NCBI GenBank assembly: GCA_041650805.1
Contig: JBAZKM010000004.1
Span: forward strand, 62,001-126,000
Direction of reading: 5' to 3'
From: Candidatus Omnitrophota bacterium
GTDB lineage: Bacteria; Omnitrophota; Gorgyraeia; 2-01-FULL-45-10
Length of the DNA: 64,000 nucleotides
A model generated the notes under the pieces. The model ran no database searches and had not been told where the DNA came from. It saw only the letters and a program-made list of their open reading frames with translations. This document shows, one piece after another, positions 1-8,477 of this stretch (within the stretch, counting starts at the first letter, position 1; each line of letters starts with the position of its first letter). A program made the translations under genes and the position numbers.

Positions 1-2786
1 AGCTTTCTTTTTAGCAAGTCGCTGAACTTTTTTGTTACGCTTCGCGGATCTCTATCTGTTGTTACAACTTTTAAAATAATTTCTAAATATTTTCGTCTCA
101 TACCAGGGTCTGGTAGTTCGAGTATTATCAGTTTCATAAAATCGGTTAAAACATTAAGTTGTGAATCTAGGGTGGTTTCTTTGGATTGCAGTATGTCAAT
201 AAATGCGTTAAAATCATTGGACGCTTGAAAACTATTTTTTTCTGCACAGTATAATAGCATCTGGGCTGAGATTGAAAGATAATAATACTTTAGGCCTGCT
301 AATTTAATTACCGCATCATAATATTCAGATTCACTCAGTAGCTTTTTTTGTACAAGCATAGTTAGAAAATTTTGTATGCTAAAGCTGTCTATTTTATAAT
401 CATTAAATAATAATTCTTTGAATAAAAGATCATCACAAAATAACGGCAGTCTCTTCTCTTTGCATGTTTGTATAGAATAAATGTAGGGTCTCCCCAAAAG
501 CTGTTCTTTAGTTTCTAGGTCTTTTTCTAATAGCTTATCTAGGCCAATTATATTAAAAGTATTTGCTGCAGCATCTTTGATTTTTTGTAGAAAGTCTATT
601 TTATTTTTGCTACCTTCTGCAGAAAAATTTTGCCTATAGGCTTTCCCCTCATGATAAAAGACCGACATTCCTTCACTATCCCCAAATCCTGTTTCATCGG
701 CTATGCTCATATCTATTTCATCTATTGTCGCTCTGGTGACATAAACCTTATCAAAGTATTTTGTCGGCAATGTTAACATGTCTAAATACGCTAAAGTAAA
801 TAAAGAGAGCGGATCCAATAACACCTCTTTAGATTTATTAATTAATTCCTGTTCTTTTATTTGTTCTACGGCGCTTCCAGAGGCACAAAATAATCTATTG
901 CCCATTGCAATTAAACCAGCCCAGGCAGTAAATAAACTAATATTCATAAATTTAGACAATGCGCCTATTGTTAACTTTTTAGATAAATACATTTGGGTTA
1001 TCTGTGATGCGTATTCCGATTTCCTCTTTACCATTTCTAGTACTTTTTCAGGATTCGCTTCAATTTTCTGTATTGTTTTATTGCTGGGGAAATATGTATT
1101 AAAATTGTTTAGTATACTTTGGAATAATTTTACATATTTACTTTTTATTCCCAAAATTTCAACTACCTCATCTCGCCCGCCTTCTATCTTAATCGTTATT
1201 TTATCGCCAATTTTTTTTCCATAAATCGCTTTGCCTAAATTTGATTCTTTATAGATTTCTGCCCTAACTAATGATGCCCCAGGATCATCTAATAATAAAA
1301 ACTCGCTTTCTTGACCATCTTTTCTTAATCTTATATAAAAATCTTCTTTAACAAATTCTGATTCTAAAATAAGATCGCCTGTTTTCTTGCCTTTTTTGAG
1401 AAATAAAAATAAGTATAAAAGCTGTGTCTCAGCATCGCTATCAGCAAGGGCTACTACCTTATACGCTTGCTTAATTGCTTCTTCTGTATAATTAGTCCGT
1501 GCCAAGAATTTTGTTAGTAAAAGAAGGGTGTCTTTATCATTAATACGGTTTTTGATCTCTAAGAGTGATTTTATCTGATGTTCTTTATCGCTCCCCCCGA
1601 TGTCGTTGACCATTGCTGTGTAATTAATCTTATGCCTGTAATTTTGTGGTTCTATTTTTACCAATCTTAAATATAGATCCCTAGCTTTATCTAATGAGCC
1701 TAATTGTTGGTAAATCGCTGCTTGTAATTCTAACACGAATGGGATATCGCCTTGTTTAGCTATTAGATTTTTACATACTTCTAAACATTTTTGTATGTTT
1801 TCCGCTCTGTTTTCTTTTGATTCGTATAGACATATTAAATAATCTTTTATAAAATCGTCAAATAAAGATTCTGAAACTATAACTTCATATAGCGGTATTG
1901 CAGCATCATATGAGCCGATCTTTTTATAATGTTTGGCCAAATGTATTATTGCAATATTTTTTTCTGGTCCTGTAGCAGTTTTCATCACTTCCGTTATTAG
2001 TGATTTAAAAGCCTCTGTTTCTCCTTTAGCCCTTTTTATCTCTGCATCTAATAGTAGTATTTTTGGGTCTTTACCAAATTTGCTATATAGTTGCTTTAAA
2101 ATACTGCTTGCTTCATCATAATCTTTTTTTGATACGTAGGTTTCTGCTAATAACAAATTGGGTACAATATTTAAACTGAGAAGCTCTTCTTTATAATATT
2201 GTTTAATTGCAGCAATTGCTTCCTCAGCTCTCGGCTCTGGTTGATCTACATACGATGATACTAGGGTTGGCATTATGTCATCTTTACTAGCGCCCCCATC
2301 TAAAGCTTTCTTAAAATCTACTATTGCTTCATCTTGGTTTTTAGTTAATACATTTATTTTTGCTTTATTTGCATATGCAAGAGGGTTTTTAGGATCAATT
2401 TCCAATACGGCATTTATGTCGTTAATAGCAAGATCAAACTTATCTAATATGGCTCTAACGCTAGATCTGTTTATGTAGGCATCTTCTAGTAGGGTCTTTT
2501 TATCAGTTGTTTTTAACAAATTGATGGCTTGTGTTAATAATCGTTCCGATTCTTCTAAGTCTTTTATATTTTCTGAGGATAGACCAAAGCGCCAAGCTCG
2601 GCCTTTCATAATAAATTGCAGTAAATGCGAGCCATATGTTAAATAAATTTCTGGTATGTCCTTCGCCGTCTCTAACGCTTTCTGGAAATATTCCTTTGCT
2701 TTTACAATTTCGTCTTTTTTTGCATAGGCAAGAGCAATATTTAGCAAAGCGTTTTTATCTTTTTTAAATCTATCTTTAATTTCCAT
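1..2786 (-). CDS. TPR / GreAB-C-like / PIN conflict-system protein, 3' end beyond window
   Basis: The frame is open from the ATG at 2786 to the window edge, giving at least 928 residues with the C-terminus missing. Residues 1 to about 450 are tetratricopeptide repeats. Residues about 465-545 resemble the C-terminal FKBP-like domain of GreA/GreB (GKAIYGKKIGDK, near residue 520). Residues about 650-790 look like a PIN nuclease, with acidic positions in VLLDPLSL, TRATIDEID and LPLFCDD. I recall TPR-GreAB-C-PIN as an architecture described in comparative-genomic work on prokaryotic conflict systems. An RNase effector acting at RNA or transcription complexes would be the inferred role. The ATG follows the upstream gene's TAG by three bases in the same frame, so the two were probably one protein. 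Base composition is clearly more AT-rich than the rest of the window, which suggests horizontal transfer. Domain calls are by eye. Confidence 0.72.
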   Translation of the reverse strand, partial: MEIKDRFKKDKNALLNIALAYAKKDEIVKAKEYFQKALETAKDIPEIYLTYGSHLLQFIMKGRAWRFGLSSENIKDLEESERLLTQAINLLKTTDKKTLLEDAYINRSSVRAILDKFDLAINDINAVLEIDPKNPLAYANKAKINVLTKNQDEAIVDFKKALDGGASKDDIMPTLVSSYVDQPEPRAEEAIAAIKQYYKEELLSLNIVPNLLLAETYVSKKDYDEASSILKQLYSKFGKDPKILLLDAEIKRAKGETEAFKSLITEVMKTATGPEKNIAIIHLAKHYKKIGSYDAAIPLYEVIVSESLFDDFIKDYLICLYESKENRAENIQKCLEVCKNLIAKQGDIPFVLELQAAIYQQLGSLDKARDLYLRLVKIEPQNYRHKINYTAMVNDIGGSDKEHQIKSLLEIKNRINDKDTLLLLTKFLARTNYTEEAIKQAYKVVALADSDAETQLLYLFLFLKKGKKTGDLILESEFVKEDFYIRLRKDGQESEFLLLDDPGASLVRAEIYKESNLGKAIYGKKIGDKITIKIEGGRDEVVEILGIKSKYVKLFQSILNNFNTYFPSNKTIQKIEANPEKVLEMVKRKSEYASQITQMYLSKKLTIGALSKFMNISLFTAWAGLIAMGNRLFCASGSAVEQIKEQELINKSKEVLLDPLSLFTLAYLDMLTLPTKYFDKVYVTRATIDEIDMSIADETGFGDSEGMSVFYHEGKAYRQNFSAEGSKNKIDFLQKIKDAAANTFNIIGLDKLLEKDLETKEQLLGRPYIYSIQTCKEKRLPLFCDDLLFKELLFNDYKIDSFSIQNFLTMLVQKKLLSESEYYDAVIKLAGLKYYYLSISAQMLLYCAEKNSFQASNDFNAFIDILQSKETTLDSQLNVLTDFMKLIILELPDPGMRRKYLEIILKVVTTDRDPRSVTKKFSDLLKRK

Positions 2787-2789
2787 TTT

Positions 2790-3782
2790 CTAACCCTCTT
2801 TACGATATAACGTCATCGCTTCTTCTGTCTTATCAGCAGCCATTAGTAATTCGAATTTTATATTAATTGCTTCGTTATCATTTGGATCCATTATTATAGC
2901 TGCATCTATATATGGTAGACCATCCAAAGGCTTGTCCTCAAATAAACATGCCAATGCTCTATTCTTACAAGCAATAAGTGAGGGTGGAGATATAAAATCA
3001 TATGCAATTTTAAACATTTTCGACGCTTCTGCTTCATCTCCTAATACTACATAACATACGCCAAGATTATTATAAACCTTGAATTTTGCAATCATTGGTA
3101 CTTTAAGGTCTTTTTTAAAATCATTTATTAATTTTTCGTATATTATTTTTGCGCTTTCATGCTTGGCGTTATCCATTAAAACTTTGGCGTTATCGATTTC
3201 GGTTTTATACTTACACCCCTCTAGCGAATCGATGTCACTAACTTTGGCAGGTAAAATATTGGATCGAGATGTGCTTATAGATTGTTCATAAGTTAATTCT
3301 GTCGATGGTTTCTTTTCGAGCGTTTTTGCTATATTAGTTCGAACCTCTATCATCATTTTGTTAGTAGCTTCCATTGTTTGAGAAACAGAAAGAGGCACAT
3401 GCTCTGCTTTGGGTAATTCTTCCGTAAAAATTTCTATAAACCTAGCGCTTATTAACCCTATGTCTCGTTGCTTAAGATTAGTGCATTCCCCACATTTTTC
3501 GTTCAAACCTTTAGATATAGCGTCTTGCGCTATTTGAGGATTTATCTTGTAGTTTTGACCGATTACGGCGATAAGCTCTTTATTATTACTAAGCGTTTCC
3601 CATAAAATGATATCAATTCGTCCACTTTTTAATTCATTAGAAACTCTTCGTGCAGATATAATAACTGCTTTTAGTATAGGCTCTTTTCTGAACAAAGAGA
3701 GGAGCTTTTCAACGGCCTTTTCTCCAAAAACCGTTGTTATTAACTCTGCTCCCTTTATACATATCTGGAATAATATTTCCAT
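2790..3782 (-). CDS. N-terminal part of the TPR conflict protein, ended by an in-frame TAG
   Basis: This 330-residue product has a helical N-terminal region (about 1-170) that I do not recognise. It includes a Cys pair (CGECTNL, near residue 97). From about residue 190 it is TPR-like (for example KVYNNLGVCYVVLGDEAEAS). The last repeat is cut at TLYRKEG by TAG (2792-2790). The same frame resumes with KMEIKDRF and continues the TPR phase in the next feature. It may be the first half of one protein split by a nonsense mutation, or a separate subunit translated in tight coupling. An AGGA lies about 12 nt before the ATG. A promoter and a leader terminator lie upstream. Confidence 0.7.
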   Translation of the reverse strand: MEILFQICIKGAELITTVFGEKAVEKLLSLFRKEPILKAVIISARRVSNELKSGRIDIILWETLSNNKELIAVIGQNYKINPQIAQDAISKGLNEKCGECTNLKQRDIGLISARFIEIFTEELPKAEHVPLSVSQTMEATNKMMIEVRTNIAKTLEKKPSTELTYEQSISTSRSNILPAKVSDIDSLEGCKYKTEIDNAKVLMDNAKHESAKIIYEKLINDFKKDLKVPMIAKFKVYNNLGVCYVVLGDEAEASKMFKIAYDFISPPSLIACKNRALACLFEDKPLDGLPYIDAAIIMDPNDNEAINIKFELLMAADKTEEAMTLYRKEG

Positions 3783-3803
3783 ATAGCAGATTAATCCTAT
3801 AAT

Positions 3804-3831
3804 AAAAAAGCGTTAGAATTAATTCTAACGC
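3804..3831 (-). terminator. Intrinsic terminator or attenuator in the leader of the TPR gene
   Basis: A perfect 22-nt palindrome (3810-3831, 11-bp arms meeting with no unpaired loop) is followed on the minus strand by six U. It lies between the predicted promoter (3894-3922) and the ATG at 3782, so it would stop transcription before the gene unless it is bypassed. A second small hairpin (3834-3850) precedes it. Confidence 0.65.
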
Positions 3832-3893
3832 CTTAACATTCTTAATGTTATGTAATTGCTCTTGATCTCATAACCAACCCTTTGTTGTCTGAT

Positions 3894-3922
3894 ATTATAG
3901 CAGTATCGAGATATTACTACAA
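3894..3922 (-). promoter_or_regulatory. Sigma70-type promoter upstream of the TPR gene
   Basis: On the minus strand, TTGTAG (3922-3917) and a perfect TATAAT (3899-3894) are separated by 17 bp. Initiation near 3887 would give an RNA of about 85 nt ending at the palindromic terminator at 3804-3831. This may be a small RNA, or a leader with attenuation control. Confidence 0.6.
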
Positions 3923-4020
3923 GGATTAGGTTAGAGCGACAGTTGGCTTCAGTAGAGTAGTTTGACTATTATACTTACGATGAGCGAGGCAAGACACTAC
4001 GTTGTGACAGGATTGTGACA

Positions 4021-4057
4021 TAAAAAAACTCGCCCTAAGTATAGAATTAGAGCGAGT
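4021..4057 (-). terminator. Intrinsic terminator of tRNA-Asp
   Basis: On the minus strand, a stem of ACTCGC with GCGAGT, extended by four more pairs past one mismatch, closes a short AT-rich loop. It is followed by a run of seven U. It begins about 24 nt past the tRNA-Asp CCA end. Confidence 0.7.
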
Positions 4058-4080
4058 CCGCCACTTACTCGACGATAAAC

Positions 4081-4157
4081 TGGCGGGGACGACGGGGATC
4101 GAACCCGCGACCTTCAGATCGACAATCTGACGTTCTAACCAGCTGAACTACGTCCCC
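4081..4157 (-). tRNA. tRNA-Asp (anticodon GTC)
   Basis: A complete 77-nt cloverleaf. The acceptor stem GGGGACG pairs with CGTCCCC. The anticodon stem is TCAGA/TCTGA, with loop TTGTCGA giving anticodon GTC. The T-loop is TTCGATC, the discriminator is G, and CCA is encoded. The AT-rich island lies on its 3' side, the usual geometry for integration at a tRNA 3' end. The far boundary is outside the window. Confidence 0.95.
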
Positions 4158-4189
4158 AACAAAAATCCCGATATGATAAAAGTGGTGTT

Positions 4190-4218
4190 ATTTTAGCAAT
4201 TCCGGCTTGTCTTGTCGA
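4190..4218 (-). promoter_or_regulatory. Promoter of tRNA-Asp
   Basis: On the minus strand, TCGACA and TAAAAT are separated by 17 bp, about 32 nt upstream of the tRNA 5' end. The -35 lies within a small TTGTC/GACAA inverted repeat. Confidence 0.5.
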
Positions 4219-4298
4219 GACAAATTTTTAATCCCGATTTTGCGTTTAAGGACCGTTAATGTACCCCCCTGGGGGGGCCGGTCCGAAATTTTCCGGCC

Positions 4299-5975
4299 TT
4301 ATTTCCGGCGGCTCTCTTTTTTGAAGGCTGCCGCGCCTTCGAAGATGAGAAAGGCCGACAGGGCGAGCAGGATAAAGATAGTGATGTCGTTTGCGCCGAT
4401 ACCGGGCCTGCCCGATGCCAGGCGCACCAATGTGGGTTTGACCAGCAGGATGAGCGCGGTTATCGAGGTCACAAGCATAAAGACCGTCGCAAGAAGGACA
4501 TGGAAAAATTTCATCTTACTCTTGAAGAGCCACAGGCTGATGATCAGGAGCACAAACCCCGCCAGAAGCTGGTTACTGGCGCCGAAGACCGTCCAGAATA
4601 CCTTCCATGCCGGGATGACGTTGCCGTCCGCGTCAACGATCTTCTGCATCAGGAAGACGGCGGGCAAAAGAAGCGTGATGAAGCTCGCGATATACGGGCT
4701 GAAACGGTTGCGCATACCGGCCAGTTCTTCAAATATGTAACGGCCGAGACGCGTCGCCACATCGAGCGTGTCATACACAAATGTTGCGAACGCAAGGAGC
4801 GCAAAATTGAGCGCGAAGGCGTGCGGTATGCCCAGGCGGTCCAGGAATGTCGCGATACCGCTCGCGTAGATCATGTTCGGATCTTTGAGCGCATTCGCCT
4901 GCGACGCCCCGAGAACCATAAGGGTCGAGAGGGCGATGATAGCCACCGCGCTTTCCAGGAGCATCCCGCCATACCCGACAGGCGCAGCGTCGGTCTCCTT
5001 ATGGAGCTGCCGCGAAGTGGTGCCGCTTGCCACCAGCGCATGAAACCCCGAACATGCGCCGCATGCGATCGTGATGAAGAGTATCGGGAAGAGAGGAAGG
5101 CCCGAGGGGTTCTGCCAGGATATGAACGCCGGGTACTCGACATGCAGACCCCCGAAGAGCGATCCTATCGCTATACCGATGAAGCTGACAAAGACCGTCC
5201 CTGCCAGGAAGAACCCTCCCATATACCCGCGTGGCTGCAGGAGGAGCCATACCGGGATGACCGAAGCCATAAAGCAGTAACATAAAAGGAGTATATCCCA
5301 TGTCTGACGCACTTCCATCCCCGGTATCGGCGGGATATACAACGGGAAGAGATTCCCCGCATAAATACACCCCAGTATCAACGGCGCAAATATAGCGGTT
5401 GCGAGAGCCAGGTTCATCCTGAAACGCTTGACCGCTATGCCCATCGCCAGAGCAAGGCCGAGGTATAGCATTGAACTCGATGCCACCTTGCCGCCGTTCA
5501 CCGGCTCAACGAACGTGTTCACCGTAATATCGGTAAAGACGGTTATTATGTACATGAGCGAAAACCACAGGAAGATGAGGAATACGATAAACGCCCGAGG
5601 CGGCATGTAATTCTTGACCACCTCAGCGATCGACCTTCCCTCGTGCCGTATCGAAGCTACGAGGGCGCCCATATCGTGTACGCCGCCGATAAGGATGCCG
5701 CCGATGATTATCCATAACACGGCAGGGCCCCAGCCGAACCATAGACCCGCCAGGATCGGGCCGACGATCGGGCCCGCCGCGGCGATGGCCGAAAGGTGCT
5801 GGCCCAGGAGATAGGTCTTATGGATCGGTTCGTAATCCATGCCGTCGCGAAGCGTATGCGCGGGGGTCTTACACCTGTCGTCGAGGCAAAATGATCTCTT
5901 CAGGAAAAACCCGTAGATGAAATACCCCGCCGCTAACGGCACGAATAAAAGTATGACGGTGAAGAAGAGGTTCAC
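4299..5975 (-). CDS. cstA: CstA family carbon-starvation membrane transporter
   Basis: The 558-residue protein is hydrophobic throughout, with many transmembrane helices. Family landmarks include GQHLSAIAAAGPIVGPILAG near residue 60, GGVHDMGALVAS near 100, and ACGACSGFHALVASGTTSRQ in the middle. CstA proteins import peptides, and in some bacteria pyruvate, across the inner membrane under carbon limitation. This one is shorter than the E. coli protein of about 700 residues but within the range of shorter homologues. Translation starts at GTG (5975), which follows AGAAAGGG at good spacing. No partner gene is adjacent. The upstream region holds a tRNA-associated repeat instead of an obvious promoter. 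Confidence 0.9.
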   Translation of the reverse strand: MNLFFTVILLFVPLAAGYFIYGFFLKRSFCLDDRCKTPAHTLRDGMDYEPIHKTYLLGQHLSAIAAAGPIVGPILAGLWFGWGPAVLWIIIGGILIGGVHDMGALVASIRHEGRSIAEVVKNYMPPRAFIVFLIFLWFSLMYIITVFTDITVNTFVEPVNGGKVASSSMLYLGLALAMGIAVKRFRMNLALATAIFAPLILGCIYAGNLFPLYIPPIPGMEVRQTWDILLLCYCFMASVIPVWLLLQPRGYMGGFFLAGTVFVSFIGIAIGSLFGGLHVEYPAFISWQNPSGLPLFPILFITIACGACSGFHALVASGTTSRQLHKETDAAPVGYGGMLLESAVAIIALSTLMVLGASQANALKDPNMIYASGIATFLDRLGIPHAFALNFALLAFATFVYDTLDVATRLGRYIFEELAGMRNRFSPYIASFITLLLPAVFLMQKIVDADGNVIPAWKVFWTVFGASNQLLAGFVLLIISLWLFKSKMKFFHVLLATVFMLVTSITALILLVKPTLVRLASGRPGIGANDITIFILLALSAFLIFEGAAAFKKESRRK

Positions 5976-6049
5976 AAATACCCTTTCTTTTAAGCATCCA
6001 TTACATTACAACTCTTTTGAGGGGCCATCTTGTTGGAATCGGTGTGATA

Positions 6050-6071
6050 TGGCTGGCGGAACAGGGCTCGG
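6050..6071 (-). repeat. Duplicated 3' end of tRNA-Val (att-like remnant)
   Basis: Positions 6055-6070 match 6202-6217 perfectly (16 bp), which is the T-arm and acceptor strand of the adjacent tRNA-Val. The preceding bases match except for two. The rest of a tRNA is absent. The two copies are direct repeats 147 bp apart, flanking the structured element at 6088-6196, and look like attL/attR of a small insertion at the tRNA 3' end. Confidence 0.7.
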
Positions 6072-6087
6072 TCCTCCGCATAAACTA

Positions 6088-6196
6088 ATCTCTCTTTTGT
6101 GGCCCGCCTTCGCAATCAACTGTCAAACGAATCGGTGCTTCGGCGGGCTCATCCGCCGAAGCCTTCTGTCGTCTGCCTGTTGTTGGCGAAGGCGGA
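6088..6196 (-). repeat. tRNA-Val tail element, copy 1 (109 bp)
   Basis: Read on the minus strand, the element starts at the base after the encoded CCA of tRNA-Val(TAC). It matches the copy at 34881-34989 over 109 bp with about three differences. Its ends can pair (CCGCCTTCG with CGAAGGCGG), and a strong internal GC hairpin (GCTTCGGCGG with CCGCCGAAGC) lies inside. It has no convincing ORF. It is probably a non-autonomous mobile or structured RNA element. Confidence 0.75.
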
Positions 6197-6272
6197 TGGT
6201 GGGCGGAACAGGGCTCGAACCTGTGACCTCTTGAATGTAAGTCAAGCGTTCTACCAGCTGAACTATCCGCCC
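6197..6272 (-). tRNA. tRNA-Val (anticodon TAC)
   Basis: A complete 76-nt tRNA. The acceptor GGGCGGA pairs with TCCGCCC. The anticodon stem CTTGA/TCAAG has loop CTTACAT, giving anticodon TAC. The T-loop is TTCGAGC, the discriminator is A, and CCA is encoded. Its 5' end lies 8 nt beyond the pyrE stop on the same strand, so it may be processed from the pyr operon transcript. Confidence 0.95.
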
Positions 6273-6280
6273 GAAAAGGG

Positions 6281-6859
6281 TTATTTATGGTCCGGCCGCG
6301 AGCCGGGCTTCATTACGGGGATGCCCTTCCTGCACATAGGGCATGCCTTTTCGTCAAACGTCTCGACGCGTATCTTAGCAAGCGCCTCGAACCTGACGCC
6401 GAGATCCGCGCCGTTATCGCTCCTATCGATGATGGCGCCCGCGCCTGCTATCTTACCGCCGGAGCCCTTCACGACCTCCATGACCTCTCTGGTCGAGCCG
6501 CCGGTCGTCACCACGTCCTCTACTACCAGCGCACGCTCCCCCGGATTGACTGAAAACCCCCTGCGGAGGACCATCGCTTTGTCCTGCCTCTCGGCGAATA
6601 TGCCGCGCACGCCTAGCGCGCGGGCGACTTCATACCCCAGGGTGATTCCGCCGAGGGCGGGGCCGACCACAAGATCGACCTTATCTTTGGAAAACCTGGC
6701 CGCAAGTTCCTTCGCGAGCCTTTCGGCGACCTCCGGATGCTGCAGTATGAGGGCACACTGGAGATACTTCCCGCTGTGGAGCCCGCTCGAAAGACGGAAG
6801 TGTCCCTCCAGGAGGGCACCATACTTATCGAACAGCTTTAAAACGTCCTTTTCGGTCAT
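6281..6859 (-). CDS. pyrE: Orotate phosphoribosyltransferase
   Basis: The 192-residue enzyme joins orotate to PRPP to make orotidine 5'-monophosphate, the fifth step of UMP synthesis. The PRPP-binding signature RALVVEDVVTTGGSTREV is near residue 115, and the family N-terminus (FRLSSGLHSGKYLQCALI) is clear. The C-terminus CPMCRKGIPVMKPGS carries a Cys pair found in some bacterial PyrE proteins. The ATG overlaps the pyrF stop (ATGA), so the genes are translationally coupled. It is the last protein gene of the pyr operon. Confidence 0.95.
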   Translation of the reverse strand: MTEKDVLKLFDKYGALLEGHFRLSSGLHSGKYLQCALILQHPEVAERLAKELAARFSKDKVDLVVGPALGGITLGYEVARALGVRGIFAERQDKAMVLRRGFSVNPGERALVVEDVVTTGGSTREVMEVVKGSGGKIAGAGAIIDRSDNGADLGVRFEALAKIRVETFDEKACPMCRKGIPVMKPGSRPDHK

Positions 6860-7569
6860 ATCGTCATCTCTTCTATGATCTCTTTTGCCGCCCGGACAGG
6901 GTCGGCCGCCTCGGTGATCGGCCGGCCCACGACGATGAAGTTCGCGCCGTTCCTTACCGCTTCCGCCGGGGTCGCTATCCTCTTCTGGTCGTTCTTTGCC
7001 GCCCAGGCGGGCCTGACGCCGGGCGTCACTATGATAAAACCCTCTCCCGCGTTCTCCCTTATGAGTTTGGCTTCGGACGGAGAGGCGACGACACCGTCGG
7101 CCCCCGCATCTTTGGCGATCAACGCAAGCCGGACGACTTCTTTCTGTATGGTATCATGTATGCCTACCTTCTTCAACCCATTTTCATCCATGCTCGTAAG
7201 GATCGTGACGGCAAGGACCCTCGGCCTCTCTATGCCGAGGCGCTGGGCCTCGAGCTTCACCGCGCCGCATGCCTCTTTCATCATGTCGTAGCCGCCCAGG
7301 GCATGCACATTTAAGATGAATACACCGAGCCGGGTCACAGACGCGGCGGCCCTGGCGACGGTATTCGGTATATCATGGAATTTCAGGTCGAGGAATATGT
7401 CCCGCTCCCGCTCCTTTATCGCCTCCAATATGCCCGGCCCGCATGACGAGAAGAGCTCAAGACCCACCTTGAACACCCTCACATCGTTCCTGAGCTTGTC
7501 TACCAGCGCAAGCGCCTTCTTTTCGCTGTCGACATCGAGCGCAACTATAAGCCTATCGTTCGCCTTCAT
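6856..7569 (-). CDS. pyrF: Orotidine 5'-phosphate decarboxylase
   Basis: The 237-residue TIM-barrel enzyme decarboxylates OMP to UMP, the last step of the pathway. The catalytic motif DLKFHDIPNTV (D-x-K-x-x-D) is near residue 61, and the phosphate-binding segment VTPGVRP and the terminal VVGRPIT motif are present. It overlaps pyrD upstream and pyrE downstream by four bases each. Length is normal for the family. Confidence 0.96.
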   Translation of the reverse strand: MKANDRLIVALDVDSEKKALALVDKLRNDVRVFKVGLELFSSCGPGILEAIKERERDIFLDLKFHDIPNTVARAAASVTRLGVFILNVHALGGYDMMKEACGAVKLEAQRLGIERPRVLAVTILTSMDENGLKKVGIHDTIQKEVVRLALIAKDAGADGVVASPSEAKLIRENAGEGFIIVTPGVRPAWAAKNDQKRIATPAEAVRNGANFIVVGRPITEAADPVRAAKEIIEEMTI

Positions 7570-8477
7570 CCGGTCCTCAGCTTTCCGACAATGCCTTTTA
7601 CATTCTCTATCCCGTGTTCTTTCATGTACTCTTCGATACCTCTCGCTGTGGCTGCCGCTGCGCCCGGATCCACAAAATTGGCGGTACCCACCTGGATGGC
7701 CGCTGCGCCCGCGAGCATGAACTCGAGCGCATCTTTATGGTCCATGATCCCGCCCATCCCTATTACGGGGATGCGGACCTTATTATAAACGGTCCAGACC
7801 ATGCGAAGCGCGAGCGGCTTTATCGCCGGGCCGCTCAAACCGCCCGTGACATTTCCCAGCACCGGTCTTTGTGCCTCTATATCAACGGCCATTCCCAGAA
7901 ACGTGTTCACGAGGGAGACCGCGTCCGCGCCCGCTTCCTCGGCGGCCTTCGCTATCCTGGAGATATCGGTCACGTTGGGGGATAGTTTTGCTATGACGGT
8001 AAGGCCTGTCGCGCGCCGGACCGCCTTGACCGTCTCGTACGTACCTTTCTCGTCCTGGGCTATCAGACGGTCCTTACCGCCGTACCGTATATTCGGGCAG
8101 GAGAGGTTCAGTTCGAGCGCTGCGGCTTTAGTGCCGACGGCCTTTGCCAGCTCCTTGAACTCGTCTTCATCATCCCCCGCGATACTTGCTATCACCGGGG
8201 TCCCGAACTTTTTAAGGGACGGGAGCGTCTTCTTAAGGAATATATCTACACCTTTATTCTCGAGCCCGATCGAATTTAGCATACCGGAAGGCGTCTCTAT
8301 GACACGGGGCGGCGGGTTGCCTATCCTGGGGCGCAGGGTGACCGTCTTGGCCACGATAGCGCCCAACGACCGGATGTCGGTCAGTTCTCCGTACCCGTCC
8401 CCGAACGTCCCCGACGCCGCCATGACGGGGTTCTTCAGTTTCAGCTTTCCTATCTTTACGCTCAGATCCGGCTTCAC
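7566..8477 (-). CDS. pyrD: Dihydroorotate dehydrogenase B, catalytic subunit
   Basis: The 303-residue FMN enzyme oxidises dihydroorotate to orotate, passing electrons to PyrK and on to NAD in class 1B. LNLSCPNIRYGG contains the class 1 active-site Cys. NPVMAASGTFG at the N-terminus and GMGGIMDHKDALEFMLAGA near the C-terminus are FMN-barrel motifs. The start is GTG in GTGA, overlapping the pyrK stop, after AAGGAG. The adjacent pyrK supports the 1B assignment. Confidence 0.96.
   Translation of the reverse strand: MKPDLSVKIGKLKLKNPVMAASGTFGDGYGELTDIRSLGAIVAKTVTLRPRIGNPPPRVIETPSGMLNSIGLENKGVDIFLKKTLPSLKKFGTPVIASIAGDDEDEFKELAKAVGTKAAALELNLSCPNIRYGGKDRLIAQDEKGTYETVKAVRRATGLTVIAKLSPNVTDISRIAKAAEEAGADAVSLVNTFLGMAVDIEAQRPVLGNVTGGLSGPAIKPLALRMVWTVYNKVRIPVIGMGGIMDHKDALEFMLAGAAAIQVGTANFVDPGAAAATARGIEEYMKEHGIENVKGIVGKLRTG

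Noticed and set aside
2790..2792. Genome-wide reassignment of TAG
   Set aside because: yicC, thrS, infC and others end at TAG exactly where their families end.
6050..6071. A second tRNA gene
   Set aside because: Only the T-arm and acceptor end are present; no D-arm or anticodon arm can be formed.
5917..6234. A 105-aa plus-strand ORF containing GGTGLEPVTS
   Set aside because: It is the antisense of tRNA-Val and the repeat element; such translations are common false genes over tRNA 3' ends.
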